64,000 bases of DNA from Streptomyces spinosus (GCF_020400655.1 NZ_JAINRC010000002.1:372001-436000), one strand, 5' to 3'. Positions 44,401 through 51,701 are shown, counted from the stretch's first letter. Numbers and translations are program-made. Notes: a model not told the origin generated them from the letters alone.

Positions 44401-45870
44401 CTGTGGGACGTCTCCTCGCCCCGCCGGCCCGAGCCGGTCCGGACGCTGCGGGGGCACACGGACCTCGTGCACTCGGTGGCCTTCAGCCCCGACGGGCGCA
44501 CCCTGGCCAGCGGCAGCGCGGACGACACCATCCGGCTGTGGAACGTCACCGACCCCGCCCGCGCCACGGCGCTCGGTGCGCCGCTGACCGGCCACACCGG
44601 CCCGGTCTGGTCGGTGGCCTTCAGCCCGGACGGCGGCCGGCTCGCCGCCGCGAGCGCGGACAGCACGGCGAGCCTGTGGAACGTCAGCGATCCCGACTCG
44701 CCGTCCCAGGTCGGCGAGCCGCTCGCGGGCAGCAGCGGCGAGATGTACGCCCTGGGTTTCCGCCCGGACGGCCGGACCCTCGCCACCGGCAGCGGGGACG
44801 GCAAGGTGCGCCTGTGGTCGGTCCCGACCTCGGACATGGTCGGCCGGAGCGGAGCGTTCCGCCCGGACGGCCGGGTGCTGGCCACGGCCGCCCGGGACGG
44901 CAGGCTGCGGCTGTGGAACGTGACGCGGCCCGGCCGGCCCGTCCTGCTCGGCGAGCCGTTCATGCGGGCCGACGGCGACCAGCGCTCCCTGGTGTTCTCC
45001 CCCGACGGCCGCACCCTCGCCGTCCTCACCGGCGTCCGGACCGTCCACCTGTGGAACGTCACCGACCCCGCCCACCCGGTCGCCGCCGGCCCGCCGCTGC
45101 ACCTGCGCACCCGCTTCATGGGCCCCGACGCGCTGGCCTACAGTCCGGACGGCCGCACCCTGGCCACCGCCTACGACGACCGCACCCTCCAGCTGTGGGA
45201 CGTGACCGACCCGGGCCGGCCGGCCCCGCTCGGCAGGCCGCTCACCGGCCACCGGGGCTACATCGACAGCCTCGCCTTCAGCCCGGACGGCCACACCCTG
45301 GCCAGCGGCAGCGCGGACAGCACGATCCGGCTGTGGGACGTGTCCGACCCCGCGCGCACCCGCCCCCTGGGCACGCCCCTCACCCAGCACTCCGGCCCGG
45401 TCAACGCGCTCGCCTTCGCCCCGCACGGCCACACCCTGGCCAGCGGCAGCGACGACGACACGGTCCGCCTGTGGAACACCGCCGAGCCCGCGCACGCCGC
45501 ACCCCTGGGCAAGCCGCTCACCGGCCACACCGAGGCCGTCACGTCCCTGACCTTCAGCGCCGGCGGCGGCACCCTGGCCAGCGGCGGCAACGACAACACG
45601 GTCCGCCTGTGGAACGTCACCGACCCCGCCTCCGCGGCTCCCATCGGCCAGTCGATGAGCCCCAACGCCAAGACCGGCAACTTCCTCATCTTCAGCCCCG
45701 AGAGTCACGTCCTCGGCGTCTCCAGCGGCACCGACACGGTCCGGCTGTGGAGCCTGGACGCCGGCACGGCGATCCGGCACATCTGCTCGGTCACCCGGGG
45801 CGTTCTGACCCCCCGGCGCTGGCACGAGTACCTGCCGCGCCTGGGCTACGACCCCCCGTGCGGTCGATGA
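41491..45870 (+). CDS. nSTAND-type NTPase with helix-turn-helix start and 14 WD40 repeats
   Basis: 1459 residues beginning at TTG. The N-terminal region (about 1-90) resembles a small helix-turn-helix (VSAQRISDWRRARNVPAQF). A STAND-type P-loop NTPase follows (about 130-560): GLAPYRREDARWFFGRE, Walker A VGASGAGKSSLLN, Walker B-like VVIVDQFEEAFTLC, and the interruption at about 200-330 is an Ala/Pro/Gly-rich insert. A membrane-like helix (about 727-745) precedes fourteen WD40 blades (FSPDGRTLA ... RLWDV) running to the C-terminus, enough for two seven-bladed propellers. Such STAND/WD40 proteins are signal-responsive oligomerising switches, some of them in antiphage defence. The trigger and effector are unknown. 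Confidence 0.88.
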   Translation: MSSDSGARTAFAERLALLYKEAGNPPLKSVSEAVVRLQRIDERGRPVRVSAQRISDWRRARNVPAQFAALAAVLQILIPEARRLRPAPVSAGLYDLAHWQRLWELAVAGPAGDRPAPPSEENRRPPAQAPPVAGGVCPYRGLAPYRREDARWFFGRERSTKALVAQLRAAERSGGLVMLVGASGAGKSSLLNAGLVPAIRGGALDTGTPGGAGSAGAGVRGGAGDAGADEDATGRGPGADGAAVPSRRETAPVRQETVASRHETVASRHEQAPPGEAPAQPPAPPHPADRPTGHPFDRPADHPTGGDPADGSATPAADHPDHPADPPGPVLQFVPGADPLGELVRRVPLLAAVADDARRAEREAARNPALPGCDTPHIARAVREAVAAWADRATGPDGRPVVIVDQFEEAFTLCADEADRRVFIHFLHTACTPPAGAAGPAPVRVVLGVRADFYEQCLDHPELADALQHRHMVLGPLTGTELREAVTGPAKAVGLELEPGLAELIVREVSADGPRGAHDAGVLPLLSHALLATWQRRKAGRLTLAGYRAAGGIQGAVAATAERAWSGLDPAARAAARLLLLRLVRLGEDTQATRRRGTRRQLAEESSDPGKTEESLEALVRARLVTLDADTVEITHEALLHAWPRLRHWIDEGRGDHLLRQRLEEDGRAWEDSGRDSSLLYRGSRLEQARGWARSAGDTYLTRSAVEFLAASVRLRKRSVWLSRAAVAALVALAVLAAGTAVIAWKQRDDAVFEQVLAEADRVQHTDPSLAAQLDLVAHQLRPGDEGTYSRLISIVNAPLATPLSGHTGAVYLTSFSPDGDTLATASYDHTVRLWDVTDPNRPAPLGTPLTGHTSWVSSAVFSPDGRTLASAGDDGTIRLWDVSDPAHARPLGEPLTGHQGTVYLVAFSPDGRTLATAGEDRTVRLWDVTDPRRPGALATLRGHSAAVRCVAFGPDGRTLATGGDDDTIRLWDVSSPRRPEPVRTLRGHTDLVHSVAFSPDGRTLASGSADDTIRLWNVTDPARATALGAPLTGHTGPVWSVAFSPDGGRLAAASADSTASLWNVSDPDSPSQVGEPLAGSSGEMYALGFRPDGRTLATGSGDGKVRLWSVPTSDMVGRSGAFRPDGRVLATAARDGRLRLWNVTRPGRPVLLGEPFMRADGDQRSLVFSPDGRTLAVLTGVRTVHLWNVTDPAHPVAAGPPLHLRTRFMGPDALAYSPDGRTLATAYDDRTLQLWDVTDPGRPAPLGRPLTGHRGYIDSLAFSPDGHTLASGSADSTIRLWDVSDPARTRPLGTPLTQHSGPVNALAFAPHGHTLASGSDDDTVRLWNTAEPAHAAPLGKPLTGHTEAVTSLTFSAGGGTLASGGNDNTVRLWNVTDPASAAPIGQSMSPNAKTGNFLIFSPESHVLGVSSGTDTVRLWSLDAGTAIRHICSVTRGVLTPRRWHEYLPRLGYDPPCGR

Positions 45871-45940
45871 TCGGCCAACCTGCCTGTTTCGCCGCGGACT
45901 TGGCCCCACACAACCGACAACCTTGTTACCCTTGGCCATA

Positions 45941-45980
45941 GCCCGATCGCTGGTGCATCCCCCGTCGCCAGCGGTCGGGC
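45941..45980 (+). terminator. Terminator after the nSTAND gene
   Basis: GCCCGATCGCTGG (45941-45953) pairs with CCAGCGGTCGGGC (45968-45980) with one mismatch, followed by CTTTTCC; a classical intrinsic terminator 70 bases past the stop. Confidence 0.85.
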
Positions 45981-46136
45981 CTTTTCCTGTGCCGGCGCCC
46001 GTACCCGCCCGCCCGTGAGCCCGCCGCAGCGTGACCCCCGCTCTGCGGGGCACTCGTGCGGCACCGGAGGAGGCGGTACACATGACCGACAGTATGAGCG
46101 GCTGATACGTCCCCCGACCCGGACACCCCCCAGAAC

Positions 46137-46170
46137 AAAAGACCCCCGATCCTGCCGGACCGGGGGTCTT
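46137..46170 (-). terminator. Original tRNA-Ile terminator, now displaced from its gene
   Basis: AAAAGACCCCC (46137-46147) pairs with GGGGGTCTT (46162-46170). In the uninterrupted chromosome this hairpin followed the tRNA-Ile gene on the minus strand. After integration it lies beyond attL and the element supplies a substitute at 56093-56123. Confidence 0.7.
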
Positions 46171-46174
46171 CGTA

Positions 46175-46221
46175 CTGGTGGGGCTAACAGGATTTGAACC
46201 TGTGGCCTCATCCTTATCAGG
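46175..46221 (-). other. attL: displaced 3' part of tRNA-Ile, 47-bp direct repeat
   Basis: Identical over 47 bases to 56129-56175. It spans the tRNA-Ile 3' part from the anticodon loop to just past the encoded CCA. Upstream of 46221 (toward the tRNA 5' side) the sequence diverges completely, so this is a truncated tRNA copy left by integration. It marks the left boundary of the integrated element. Confidence 0.93.
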
Positions 46222-46317
46222 TCGATCGAGGTGGTCTCTCGACCCTGATGAACGTCCGCTGAACCCTGGTCCGGCTGTCGCTGAGGTTCGGCCTTGATCG
46301 GCGCCGTACGCCGTTGT

Positions 46318-46338
46318 TGGTGTCAGCCGCTGGTGTCA
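46318..46338 (+). repeat. Candidate integrase arm-type sites, attL side
   Basis: TGGTGTCA occurs at 46318-46325 and 46331-46338, 13 bases apart in direct orientation. A closely similar pair with the same spacing lies at 56072-56092 beside attR. Tyrosine integrases of this class bind short direct repeats flanking the core, so these are plausible arm sites. Confidence 0.5.
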
Positions 46339-46458
46339 GACGGTCCAGGCGCCCTTGACAGTTCGGCTTTCTCAGCCCGCCAGTTCCCCGCCCGATGGGG
46401 CACGGGATGGGCAAGGTTATTCCGAACATGGACAGGCGAGGGGTCGCATACTGACGCC

Positions 46459-46941
46459 ATGCTCTCGCCGCAGCGGTTCCGGGATGCTCGACACACGAAG
46501 TACCACTTCATTGACCATGTGCTCGTGCGCTGTCCGAAGTGCGCCGGGATTGCACACGTTGCCCCGGTGGCGGCCGATGACTCGGCCCCCTCGGTGTTCG
46601 CGCGCCGCCGCATTGTCTGTAGGGCGTGCGGTCTGTCGCGAGATGCGGCCGGGGGAGGGTTTCGACTCTTCCGGGGGCGTGGTGAAGCCAAAGATCCTTA
46701 CTTCGGGCTGCCGTTGTGGTTGCAGGCGGAGACGCGGCACGGCTGGTTGTGGGCCTACAACCCGGAGCACCTGGAGCTGCTCCGCCAGTTCGTACAGGCG
46801 CCGCTGCGTGAAAGAGCCCCATGGGATGCGCAGGTCAAGAAGATGACGGTTGTCGCGCGGCTACCAAGCTGGATCAAGAGCGCAAAGAACAGAGGTGAAG
46901 TCCTGCGTGCCATCGACCGAATCCGGTCGACGCTCGCCTGA
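46459..46941 (+). CDS. Zinc-ribbon protein of unknown function
   Basis: 160 residues. A four-cysteine ribbon is formed by VRCPKCAG (about 23-30) and VCRACGLS (about 53-60); the remainder has several Trp (LPLWLQAE, HGWLWAYN) and a basic C-terminus (RLPSWIKSAKNRGEVLRAIDR). Start at ATG 46459, since upstream frame is not conserved. I recognise it as a Streptomyces-restricted family often labelled TFIIB-type zinc ribbon protein, but its role is unknown. It is the leftmost cargo gene of the element. Confidence 0.72.
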   Translation: MLSPQRFRDARHTKYHFIDHVLVRCPKCAGIAHVAPVAADDSAPSVFARRRIVCRACGLSRDAAGGGFRLFRGRGEAKDPYFGLPLWLQAETRHGWLWAYNPEHLELLRQFVQAPLRERAPWDAQVKKMTVVARLPSWIKSAKNRGEVLRAIDRIRSTLA

Positions 46942-47405
46942 CCACCTCAACCACACACCTACCCCAGCTCCCATCCCGTCCGCCGTCGACCCACACGCAT
47001 GTGGAGCGGGCGTGGTTCATGGCGTCCAGGTGGAGCGCGCCACTGTACGAACGACCTGGACGCCATGGGCCGCGTCTGCTCGGCTCTGCCTGGGTCGACG
47101 GTGTACGGGATGGGAGCTCCCCGCGCACGCCACTACGGACCCGCGGTCGGCTACGGAGCCCCTCCATCCCGGTGCCGGCCGATCCCCCGCCGGAGGCATT
47201 GCCTTGACCGTTGGCCGCTCTATGCGGTGATCGACTCATGGCCTCCGGCCCTATCCATAGTGGGCGCGCGTCGGCGCAGCGCGGGCGGAGCGGGCCGAAG
47301 GCAGGAGCGTCGCCCGCAGCGGAGCCGGGAAGCGCGCCCGGCGGAGCGGAGCGCAGCCGGGGCTTGATGAGGTAGAGAAACCTGTAACAGCTCTCGTTCC
47401 GCTGG
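46942..47405. other. 464-bp non-coding interval of the element
   Basis: No supported gene. The left part is occupied by a large nested palindrome (46966-47118, listed separately). From about 47260 to 47360 runs a purine-rich series of GCGGAGC- and GGGC-type short repeats (GGCGGAGCGGAGCGCAGCC at 47340-47358), a composition common in Streptomyces plasmids and intergenic spacers. Candidate location for cis-acting transfer or replication functions. Confidence 0.5.
46966..47118. repeat. Large nested palindrome
   Basis: Outer arms 46966-46993 and 47091-47118 are inverted copies matching at 26 of 28 positions. Inner arms 47018-47031 and 47054-47067 are a perfect 14-bp inverted repeat (CATGGCGTCCAGGT), and the sequence between outer and inner arms is also partly complementary (GAGCGGGCG against GCGTCTGCTC). 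The result is a 153-base cruciform or stem-loop. Possible roles are the cis-acting transfer locus, a replication origin or a structured RNA. Confidence 0.7.
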
Positions 47406-48071
47406 TCAGGTCGAAGATGTCGCGGCGGTTGCAAGTCGGCTCGTGTACCCGGCTTGGCGCAGGCGCTCGTACGCCTCGGCCACGTCGCTGGGTACTGGCT
47501 GGCGGATCATGAATCCCTGATCCGGGTAGATCATCAGCCGTTGCAGGGCGCCGATCAGCATGTCGATCACCAAACGGGCGTCACCGATGGATTCGACGTA
47601 CTCGTCGAAGGTCATGGGCGTGGAAGCGCTGACGACATCGACCTCGGGCCAGAGCTTGCGTGCCGTGGCGTACGCGCGCCGCTCCTCGTACGGCTTGCTG
47701 ATCAGCAGCACCGAGGAGACCTCCACCCCGCTCTCCTCCAACAGCTTCCGGGAGAAGCGGATGTTCTCCCCCGTGTTCCGGGCGTGCGGCTCCACCAGGA
47801 TGGCCTCGCTGGGAACCCCCAGCTCCAATGCCCGCTCGCGGTAGTGGACGGCTTCGCCGCGGGGCATGCGCTCCCGGGTCGTCGGGCTGGTGGCTCCGGT
47901 GAACACGAGTAGAGGGGCCAGGCCGCGCTTGTACAGGCCCACGGCGGTGTCGGCCACTCCCAGGTCATGACTTCCGAGTCCGATGGCCACAGAGCACAGC
48001 CGGGGGGCATGGCCCATCTGGTGGTAGTCCCATACGCGCCGGGCGTCAGCCCAATCCTGCATCGAGATCAC
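47406..48071 (-). CDS. YdcF family (DUF218) protein
   Basis: 221 residues starting at GTG 48071, overlapping the GntR stop (GTGA). The family core is present: AIGLGSHDLGVADTAVGLY, LVFTGATSPTTRE, a conserved Glu-His region (RGEAVHYRERALELGVP), EPHARNTGENIRFS and the Rossmann-like SSVLLISKPYEERRAY. YdcF binds S-adenosylmethionine in E. coli, but its activity is unsettled. In pSAM2 the gene near the repressor is the Nudix hydrolase Pif, which prevents redundant transfer; this one may have an analogous regulatory or immunity role (speculative). Confidence 0.82.
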   Translation of the reverse strand: MISMQDWADARRVWDYHQMGHAPRLCSVAIGLGSHDLGVADTAVGLYKRGLAPLLVFTGATSPTTRERMPRGEAVHYRERALELGVPSEAILVEPHARNTGENIRFSRKLLEESGVEVSSVLLISKPYEERRAYATARKLWPEVDVVSASTPMTFDEYVESIGDARLVIDMLIGALQRLMIYPDQGFMIRQPVPSDVAEAYERLRQAGYTSRLATAATSST

Positions 48072-48862
48072 TGCTGTCCTTCTCCGTTCCTCGCCGAGTC
48101 GGGCACCTTGAAGTCGTACTCCCACGCGAAGCGTGATGCCGCGTGTACCCCGATAGCGAACTCCACGACGGTGCCGTCCGCCGTGTACGTCGTCCGGTGC
48201 AGCTCCACCACCGGTTCGCCCGGCGGCAACTGAAGCTGCTTCACCTCGTCCGGTGTGGCGGCGCGAGCGAACAGCTGCTCCTTCATGTGGTCGATCTCGT
48301 ATCCCGCGTCGTACAGCACGCGGAATCCGCCGCCTCGGCCGGCGGGACCCGGAGTGGGGTCGACCAGTCGCGTCCCTTCCACGTGCTCGGGCCGGTAGTA
48401 GCTGGTCAGCGTGTGCGTCGGTCGGTCGCCCTCCTTGACCAGGCGGGCGCGTGCGTAGACCTCTGCGCCTTCCGGCAGCCCGTGTGCGGCTGCGACCTCC
48501 GGCGGAGCCACGACGCGGCTCACCGTTTGGGTCTGCTCGTTCCGGCGGTAGCTGCGGCCCGATGCCACGCGGTCAGCGATGAACGCGACCTCGTCGCCGT
48601 CTCGCCACTTGGCCTTGTCGTAGCGGGCGATGCCCAAGCGCTTGAGAGGGACTTGCTGGCGCACGACCGTGCCGTGGCCGCGCGATGAGGTGACCAGGCC
48701 CTCGGCTTCCAGGGCCTTATAGGCCGCGTGCACGGTGGCCTTGGAGCCTTCGCCCGCCTCGACAAGCGTCCTGATGTGCGGAAGCTGCTGGCCCGGGGCG
48801 TAGTCACCCCTTCTGATCTGCTCGGCCAGCTTGTCCGCCAGCTCCCGCCACTTGGGCGCCAT
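48068..48862 (-). CDS. GntR/HutC-family repressor (KorSA-like)
   Basis: 264 residues. The N-terminal winged helix-turn-helix (about 1-70, MAPKWRELADKLAEQI, SKATVHAAYKALEAEGLV) is joined to a UTRA ligand-binding domain (about 95-250, with VYARARLVKEGDRPTHTLTS). In pSAM2 the GntR-family protein KorSA silences pra and thus replication and transfer. This gene is divergent from a pra-like gene across 160 bases with three palindromic operators, so the same circuit is inferred. Its stop overlaps the YdcF gene start. Confidence 0.9.
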   Translation of the reverse strand: MAPKWRELADKLAEQIRRGDYAPGQQLPHIRTLVEAGEGSKATVHAAYKALEAEGLVTSSRGHGTVVRQQVPLKRLGIARYDKAKWRDGDEVAFIADRVASGRSYRRNEQTQTVSRVVAPPEVAAAHGLPEGAEVYARARLVKEGDRPTHTLTSYYRPEHVEGTRLVDPTPGPAGRGGGFRVLYDAGYEIDHMKEQLFARAATPDEVKQLQLPPGEPVVELHRTTYTADGTVVEFAIGVHAASRFAWEYDFKVPDSARNGEGQQ

Positions 48863-48896
48863 CTCGAACCCCTCTCGACGAGGTCTAGTGAAACAT

Positions 48897-48967
48897 AGTC
48901 CTAGGACTGTTGACAGTCCTGAGACTGCGATGCACTATCTCTCTCAGCGGCTCGCAGTCCTAGGACA
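48897..48967 (+). promoter_or_regulatory. Element master promoter with three palindromic operators
   Basis: Three related 12-mers occur: AGTCCTAGGACT (48897-48908, perfect palindrome), AGTCCTGAGACT (48915-48926, imperfect) and AGTCCTAGGACA (48956-48967, with perfect GTCCTAGGAC core). The first abuts a consensus -35 TTGACA at 48910-48915, the second lies in the spacer, and CACTAT (48933-48938) is the -10 after 17 bases. The third is downstream of the start site. Repressor bound here would block rightward transcription of the transfer and replication genes. Confidence 0.78.
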
Positions 48968-49022
48968 GCGAGCGTCATGCAGTCCGGTTTGGGCTGCCTC
49001 GTCTTCAACACTGGGAGAACTG

Positions 49023-49352
49023 ATGCCGTCCTTCAAGATCGACACGTCGACCGCTGTGGTGTTCGTGGCGACCGCGCCGGCGCCGAAGCTGGCCAACGCC
49101 AAGACGGGTGAGCGCGCGATGGACCGGGAGACCGGTGCTCCGCTGTCGACCGTGGGCCTGCTGGTCTCCGACGAGGGCGAGGGGAACCTGTACCAGGTGA
49201 CCATCCCGGAGACGGGCTACCAGGGGGACCTGGTGCCGGGCATGCCGGTGAAGGTGATCGGGCTGAAGGCCCGTGACTGGGAGAACGAGTTCAACGGGCA
49301 GAAGCGGCACGGGATCTCGTTCCGCGCGGTCGCGATCACCCCGGTGGCCTGA
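49023..49352 (+). CDS. pra: Pra-like replication/excision activator
   Basis: 109 residues starting MPSFKIDTSTAVVFVATAP. It resembles the small Pra protein of pSAM2, which activates expression of the rep-xis-int genes. The domain has mainly beta character (GLLVSDEGEGNLYQVTIPE, VPGMPVKVIGLKARDWEN), like an OB or single-strand binding fold. It is first in the rightward operon behind the triple-operator promoter. Assignment rests on recalled family similarity and position. Confidence 0.7.
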   Translation: MPSFKIDTSTAVVFVATAPAPKLANAKTGERAMDRETGAPLSTVGLLVSDEGEGNLYQVTIPETGYQGDLVPGMPVKVIGLKARDWENEFNGQKRHGISFRAVAITPVA

Positions 49353-49354
49353 CC

Positions 49355-50695
49355 ATGACCGACGTGACGATGTGGCTGGAGGCCACGGCCGGCTTAACCG
49401 CCGCCGGTGGTGTCGGCTTCGCGAAGGTGCGGGCGCCGCGCGCGTACTGGGCGCTGCTGGGCCTGCCGGCGACGCTGACCCGGTTCGGGTTCACGTACCG
49501 GTCCACGATGGACGTGTGCGGGCTGACGGTGCAGCCGTCGGGTCTGCGGGCGTTCATGACCCGCAACCTGGCTCGCCGGGAGGTGCAGCCGGTGCCGCCG
49601 AAGATTCGCTGGGTGTGGGGCACGTCGACCGGGCTGCGGGTGACCTTGCGGCTTCCGGCCGGGCTGGAGCCCGCCGACGTGGCCGCCGCCTCGGAACGGC
49701 TGCGGCATGCCTGGGGCGTGCACTCGGTGACCGTGGTGGAGACCAAGCCGGGTTTCGTTGAGCTGCGGATGACCGGGTACGACGTGCTGCGCCGGGTCCG
49801 GATGCCGCGTAAGGCCGTGCCGCACGACATGATCGTGCCGGTCGCGTTGCGGGAGGACGGGACCGCCTTCGAGCGGGACTACCGCAAGGCCCCGATGGCG
49901 CTGACCCTGGGCGCGAACCTGTCGGGGAAGTCCATGTTCCAGCGCAACCTGATCAAGGGCCTCGCTCAGCTCCCGGTCGCGCTGGTCGGGGTGGACTGCA
50001 AGCGAGGTGTCGAGCAGTCCCGCTACGCCCCGCGCCTGTCGGCCCTGGTCACCACCCCGGATGATGCCGCGTCCCTGTTCGGCATCCTGGTGGCGGAGAT
50101 GGAAGACCGCTTCGACCTGCTCAGCAAGCACGGCGTTGCCGACCTCTGGGAACTGCCCGAAGAGCTGCGGCCCGTGCCCGTGGTGGTCCTGGTGGACGAG
50201 GTCGCGGAACTGTTCCTGATCTCCTCGAAGAAGGATGAGGAGCGGCGGGAGCGGATCGTCACCGGCTTGATCCGGCTGGCGCAGATGGCTCGCGCGGTCG
50301 GGATCTACCTGGAAATCTGCGGGCAGCGGTTCGGCTCCGACCTGGGCAAGGGCGCCACCATGCTCCGCGCCCAGCTCACCGGCCGTGTCGTGCACCGGGT
50401 CAACGACAAGCAGACCGCCGAAATGGGCCTGGCCGATGTCGCCCCGGACGCGGTGCCGGCCGCAAGCCTGATCCAGATGGACCGGCCCGGTACCGCCGTC
50501 GCGGCGGACACCTCCGGTGGCTGGTCCAAGATCCGCACCCCCGCCGTCACGCAGGACGAAGTGGTGGCGGTCTGCCGGGCCTACGCCCACCTGGTCCCGG
50601 ACCTGCCGTTCCTCGACCCGTTCCGCCCCTACGTGCCCGCCACGGCACCGGCGGAGGGCCCGTCGCTGGTCAAACCGCGACCGGTCACCGAGTAA
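49355..50695 (+). CDS. traB: FtsK/SpoIIIE-type conjugative translocase (TraB/TraSA)
   Basis: 446 residues. The motor domain has Walker A GANLSGKSMFQ (about 187-197) and Walker B VVVLVDEVAEL (about 287-297), with RAQLTGRVVHRVND downstream. In Streptomyces elements a single FtsK-like protein moves double-stranded DNA between hyphae. Codon 14 (49394-49396) is TTA, so translation should depend on bldA. It begins two bases after the pra-like stop. No clear N-terminal membrane helix beyond a weakly hydrophobic first 40 residues is seen. Confidence 0.9.
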   Translation: MTDVTMWLEATAGLTAAGGVGFAKVRAPRAYWALLGLPATLTRFGFTYRSTMDVCGLTVQPSGLRAFMTRNLARREVQPVPPKIRWVWGTSTGLRVTLRLPAGLEPADVAAASERLRHAWGVHSVTVVETKPGFVELRMTGYDVLRRVRMPRKAVPHDMIVPVALREDGTAFERDYRKAPMALTLGANLSGKSMFQRNLIKGLAQLPVALVGVDCKRGVEQSRYAPRLSALVTTPDDAASLFGILVAEMEDRFDLLSKHGVADLWELPEELRPVPVVVLVDEVAELFLISSKKDEERRERIVTGLIRLAQMARAVGIYLEICGQRFGSDLGKGATMLRAQLTGRVVHRVNDKQTAEMGLADVAPDAVPAASLIQMDRPGTAVAADTSGGWSKIRTPAVTQDEVVAVCRAYAHLVPDLPFLDPFRPYVPATAPAEGPSLVKPRPVTE

Positions 50696-50798
50696 CCCCC
50701 TCCCTGTTCCACGGTCGGCGCGACCGCTCCCGCGCCAGGTCCCTACCCCATCCATGCCCGATATCCGGGCTCAACTCCTGTGAAGGGAGGTGCCTTAC

Positions 50799-51476
50799 AT
50801 GCCTCGCTCGTCCCTCCGCCCGGACGCCGTGCTCGTACAGGCCGTGATTGCCGGTGCGCTGTCCTTCGCTCACCTGCACGACCTGGCCCAAGCGGCCGGT
50901 CAGTCCGGGTGGAAAGCGTGGGCCTATCCGGTCTCCGTCGACCTGTTGCTGGTTGCCGCGTGGCGTCGGCTGCGCAACGCCCGGCGTGACCGCTCGGCCT
51001 GGACCTGGTTCGTCATCGCCCTGGGCGCCTCGCTCGGCGCGAACATCGCCACCGCCGGACTCCTTGACCTCGGCAACGTTCCGGCCTGGCTGCGCATCCT
51101 CGTGGCCGGCTGGCCCGCCCTGGCCTTCCTCGGCGGAACCTTGCTCGTCCACTCACCCACCACCCCGGCACCGGCCCCTGCCGAGCCGGAAACCGAGGAA
51201 CAGGTCGTGCCGGAAGTCGCCGTCCACCGTGCCGACGAACCGGCACCCGCGTCCGCTCCCGAACTGGTTCCCGCGCCTGCGCCGGAACCGGCCCCGGTGA
51301 CGCCCGCGGCTTCCGCTCCGGTGGTCCCTGCGGCGCTGCTGGATCACGCCCGCAAGCTCGCCGAATCCCACCGGGCCTCCACCGGGTCCCCGATGCCCGC
51401 CGGCGTGCTCGCCGCCCGTCTCGGCCTGCCCGAGGACATGACCCGCACCATCGCCGATCAACTCCAACTCGCCTGA
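50799..51476 (+). CDS. DUF2637 membrane spread protein (SpdB-like)
   Basis: 225 residues. Three or four membrane helices fill residues about 10-110 (VLVQAVIAGALSFAHLHDLA, WAYPVSVDLLLVAAW, WFVIALGASLGANIATAGLL, ILVAGWPALAFLGGTLLV). A Pro/Ala/Glu-rich linker and a C-terminal helix-turn-helix-like segment (ARKLAESHRASTGSP, GVLAARLGLPED) follow. DUF2637 proteins of AICEs are implicated in intramycelial spread after TraB-mediated transfer. ATG 50799 has an ideal GGGAGGTG ribosome binding site; GTG 50790 is less likely. Confidence 0.85.
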   Translation: MPRSSLRPDAVLVQAVIAGALSFAHLHDLAQAAGQSGWKAWAYPVSVDLLLVAAWRRLRNARRDRSAWTWFVIALGASLGANIATAGLLDLGNVPAWLRILVAGWPALAFLGGTLLVHSPTTPAPAPAEPETEEQVVPEVAVHRADEPAPASAPELVPAPAPEPAPVTPAASAPVVPAALLDHARKLAESHRASTGSPMPAGVLAARLGLPEDMTRTIADQLQLA

Positions 51477-51495
51477 CATCAAGGGGGAATCACCC

Positions 51496-51684
51496 GTGGC
51501 CGTTCACCGCCGCTTCCGTGACGTGGTCCGCATCGGCCCCGTCCAGGTCGCCACCTCCTACGACGGCCGTGGCCGCGACAAGCACACCGCCGCCTGCACC
51601 GCCCCGCGCTGCGGCTTCTCCGCCGACTACGACAGCCGCGCCGCCGCCGAACTCGCCGCCCGCACCCACCGCTGCAAGGCCTGA
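51496..51684 (+). CDS. Small mobile-element transfer protein (SpdA-like)
   Basis: 62 residues: MAVHRRFRDVVRIGPVQVAT then [29 protein letters not shown]. Paired cysteines (C-T-A-P-R-C and the terminal C) suggest a zinc-binding fold. The GFSADYDS and RTHRC motifs are the hallmark of the short mobile element transfer proteins found after traB in Streptomyces elements. Starts at GTG 51496 with a GGGGGAA ribosome binding site. Confidence 0.82.
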   Translation: MAVHRRFRDVVRIGPVQVATSYDGRGRDKHTAACTAPRCGFSADYDSRAAAELAARTHRCKA

Positions 51685-51701
51685 AAAGGGGAGATCCCGC
51701 C

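Noticed and set aside
43900..45780. Regularly spaced repeats that might suggest a CRISPR array
   Set aside because: The period of about 130 bases and the coding of RLWDV and FSPDG motifs show WD40 repeats; unit sequences vary too much and there are no cas genes.
43540..46083. An 847-codon minus-strand frame with apparent internal repeats
   Set aside because: The repeats mirror the WD40 blades of the plus-strand nSTAND gene; it is not an independent protein.
50754..50783. A nine-codon leader peptide before the SpdB-like gene
   Set aside because: No ribosome binding site precedes its ATG and no attenuator-like pairing is seen.
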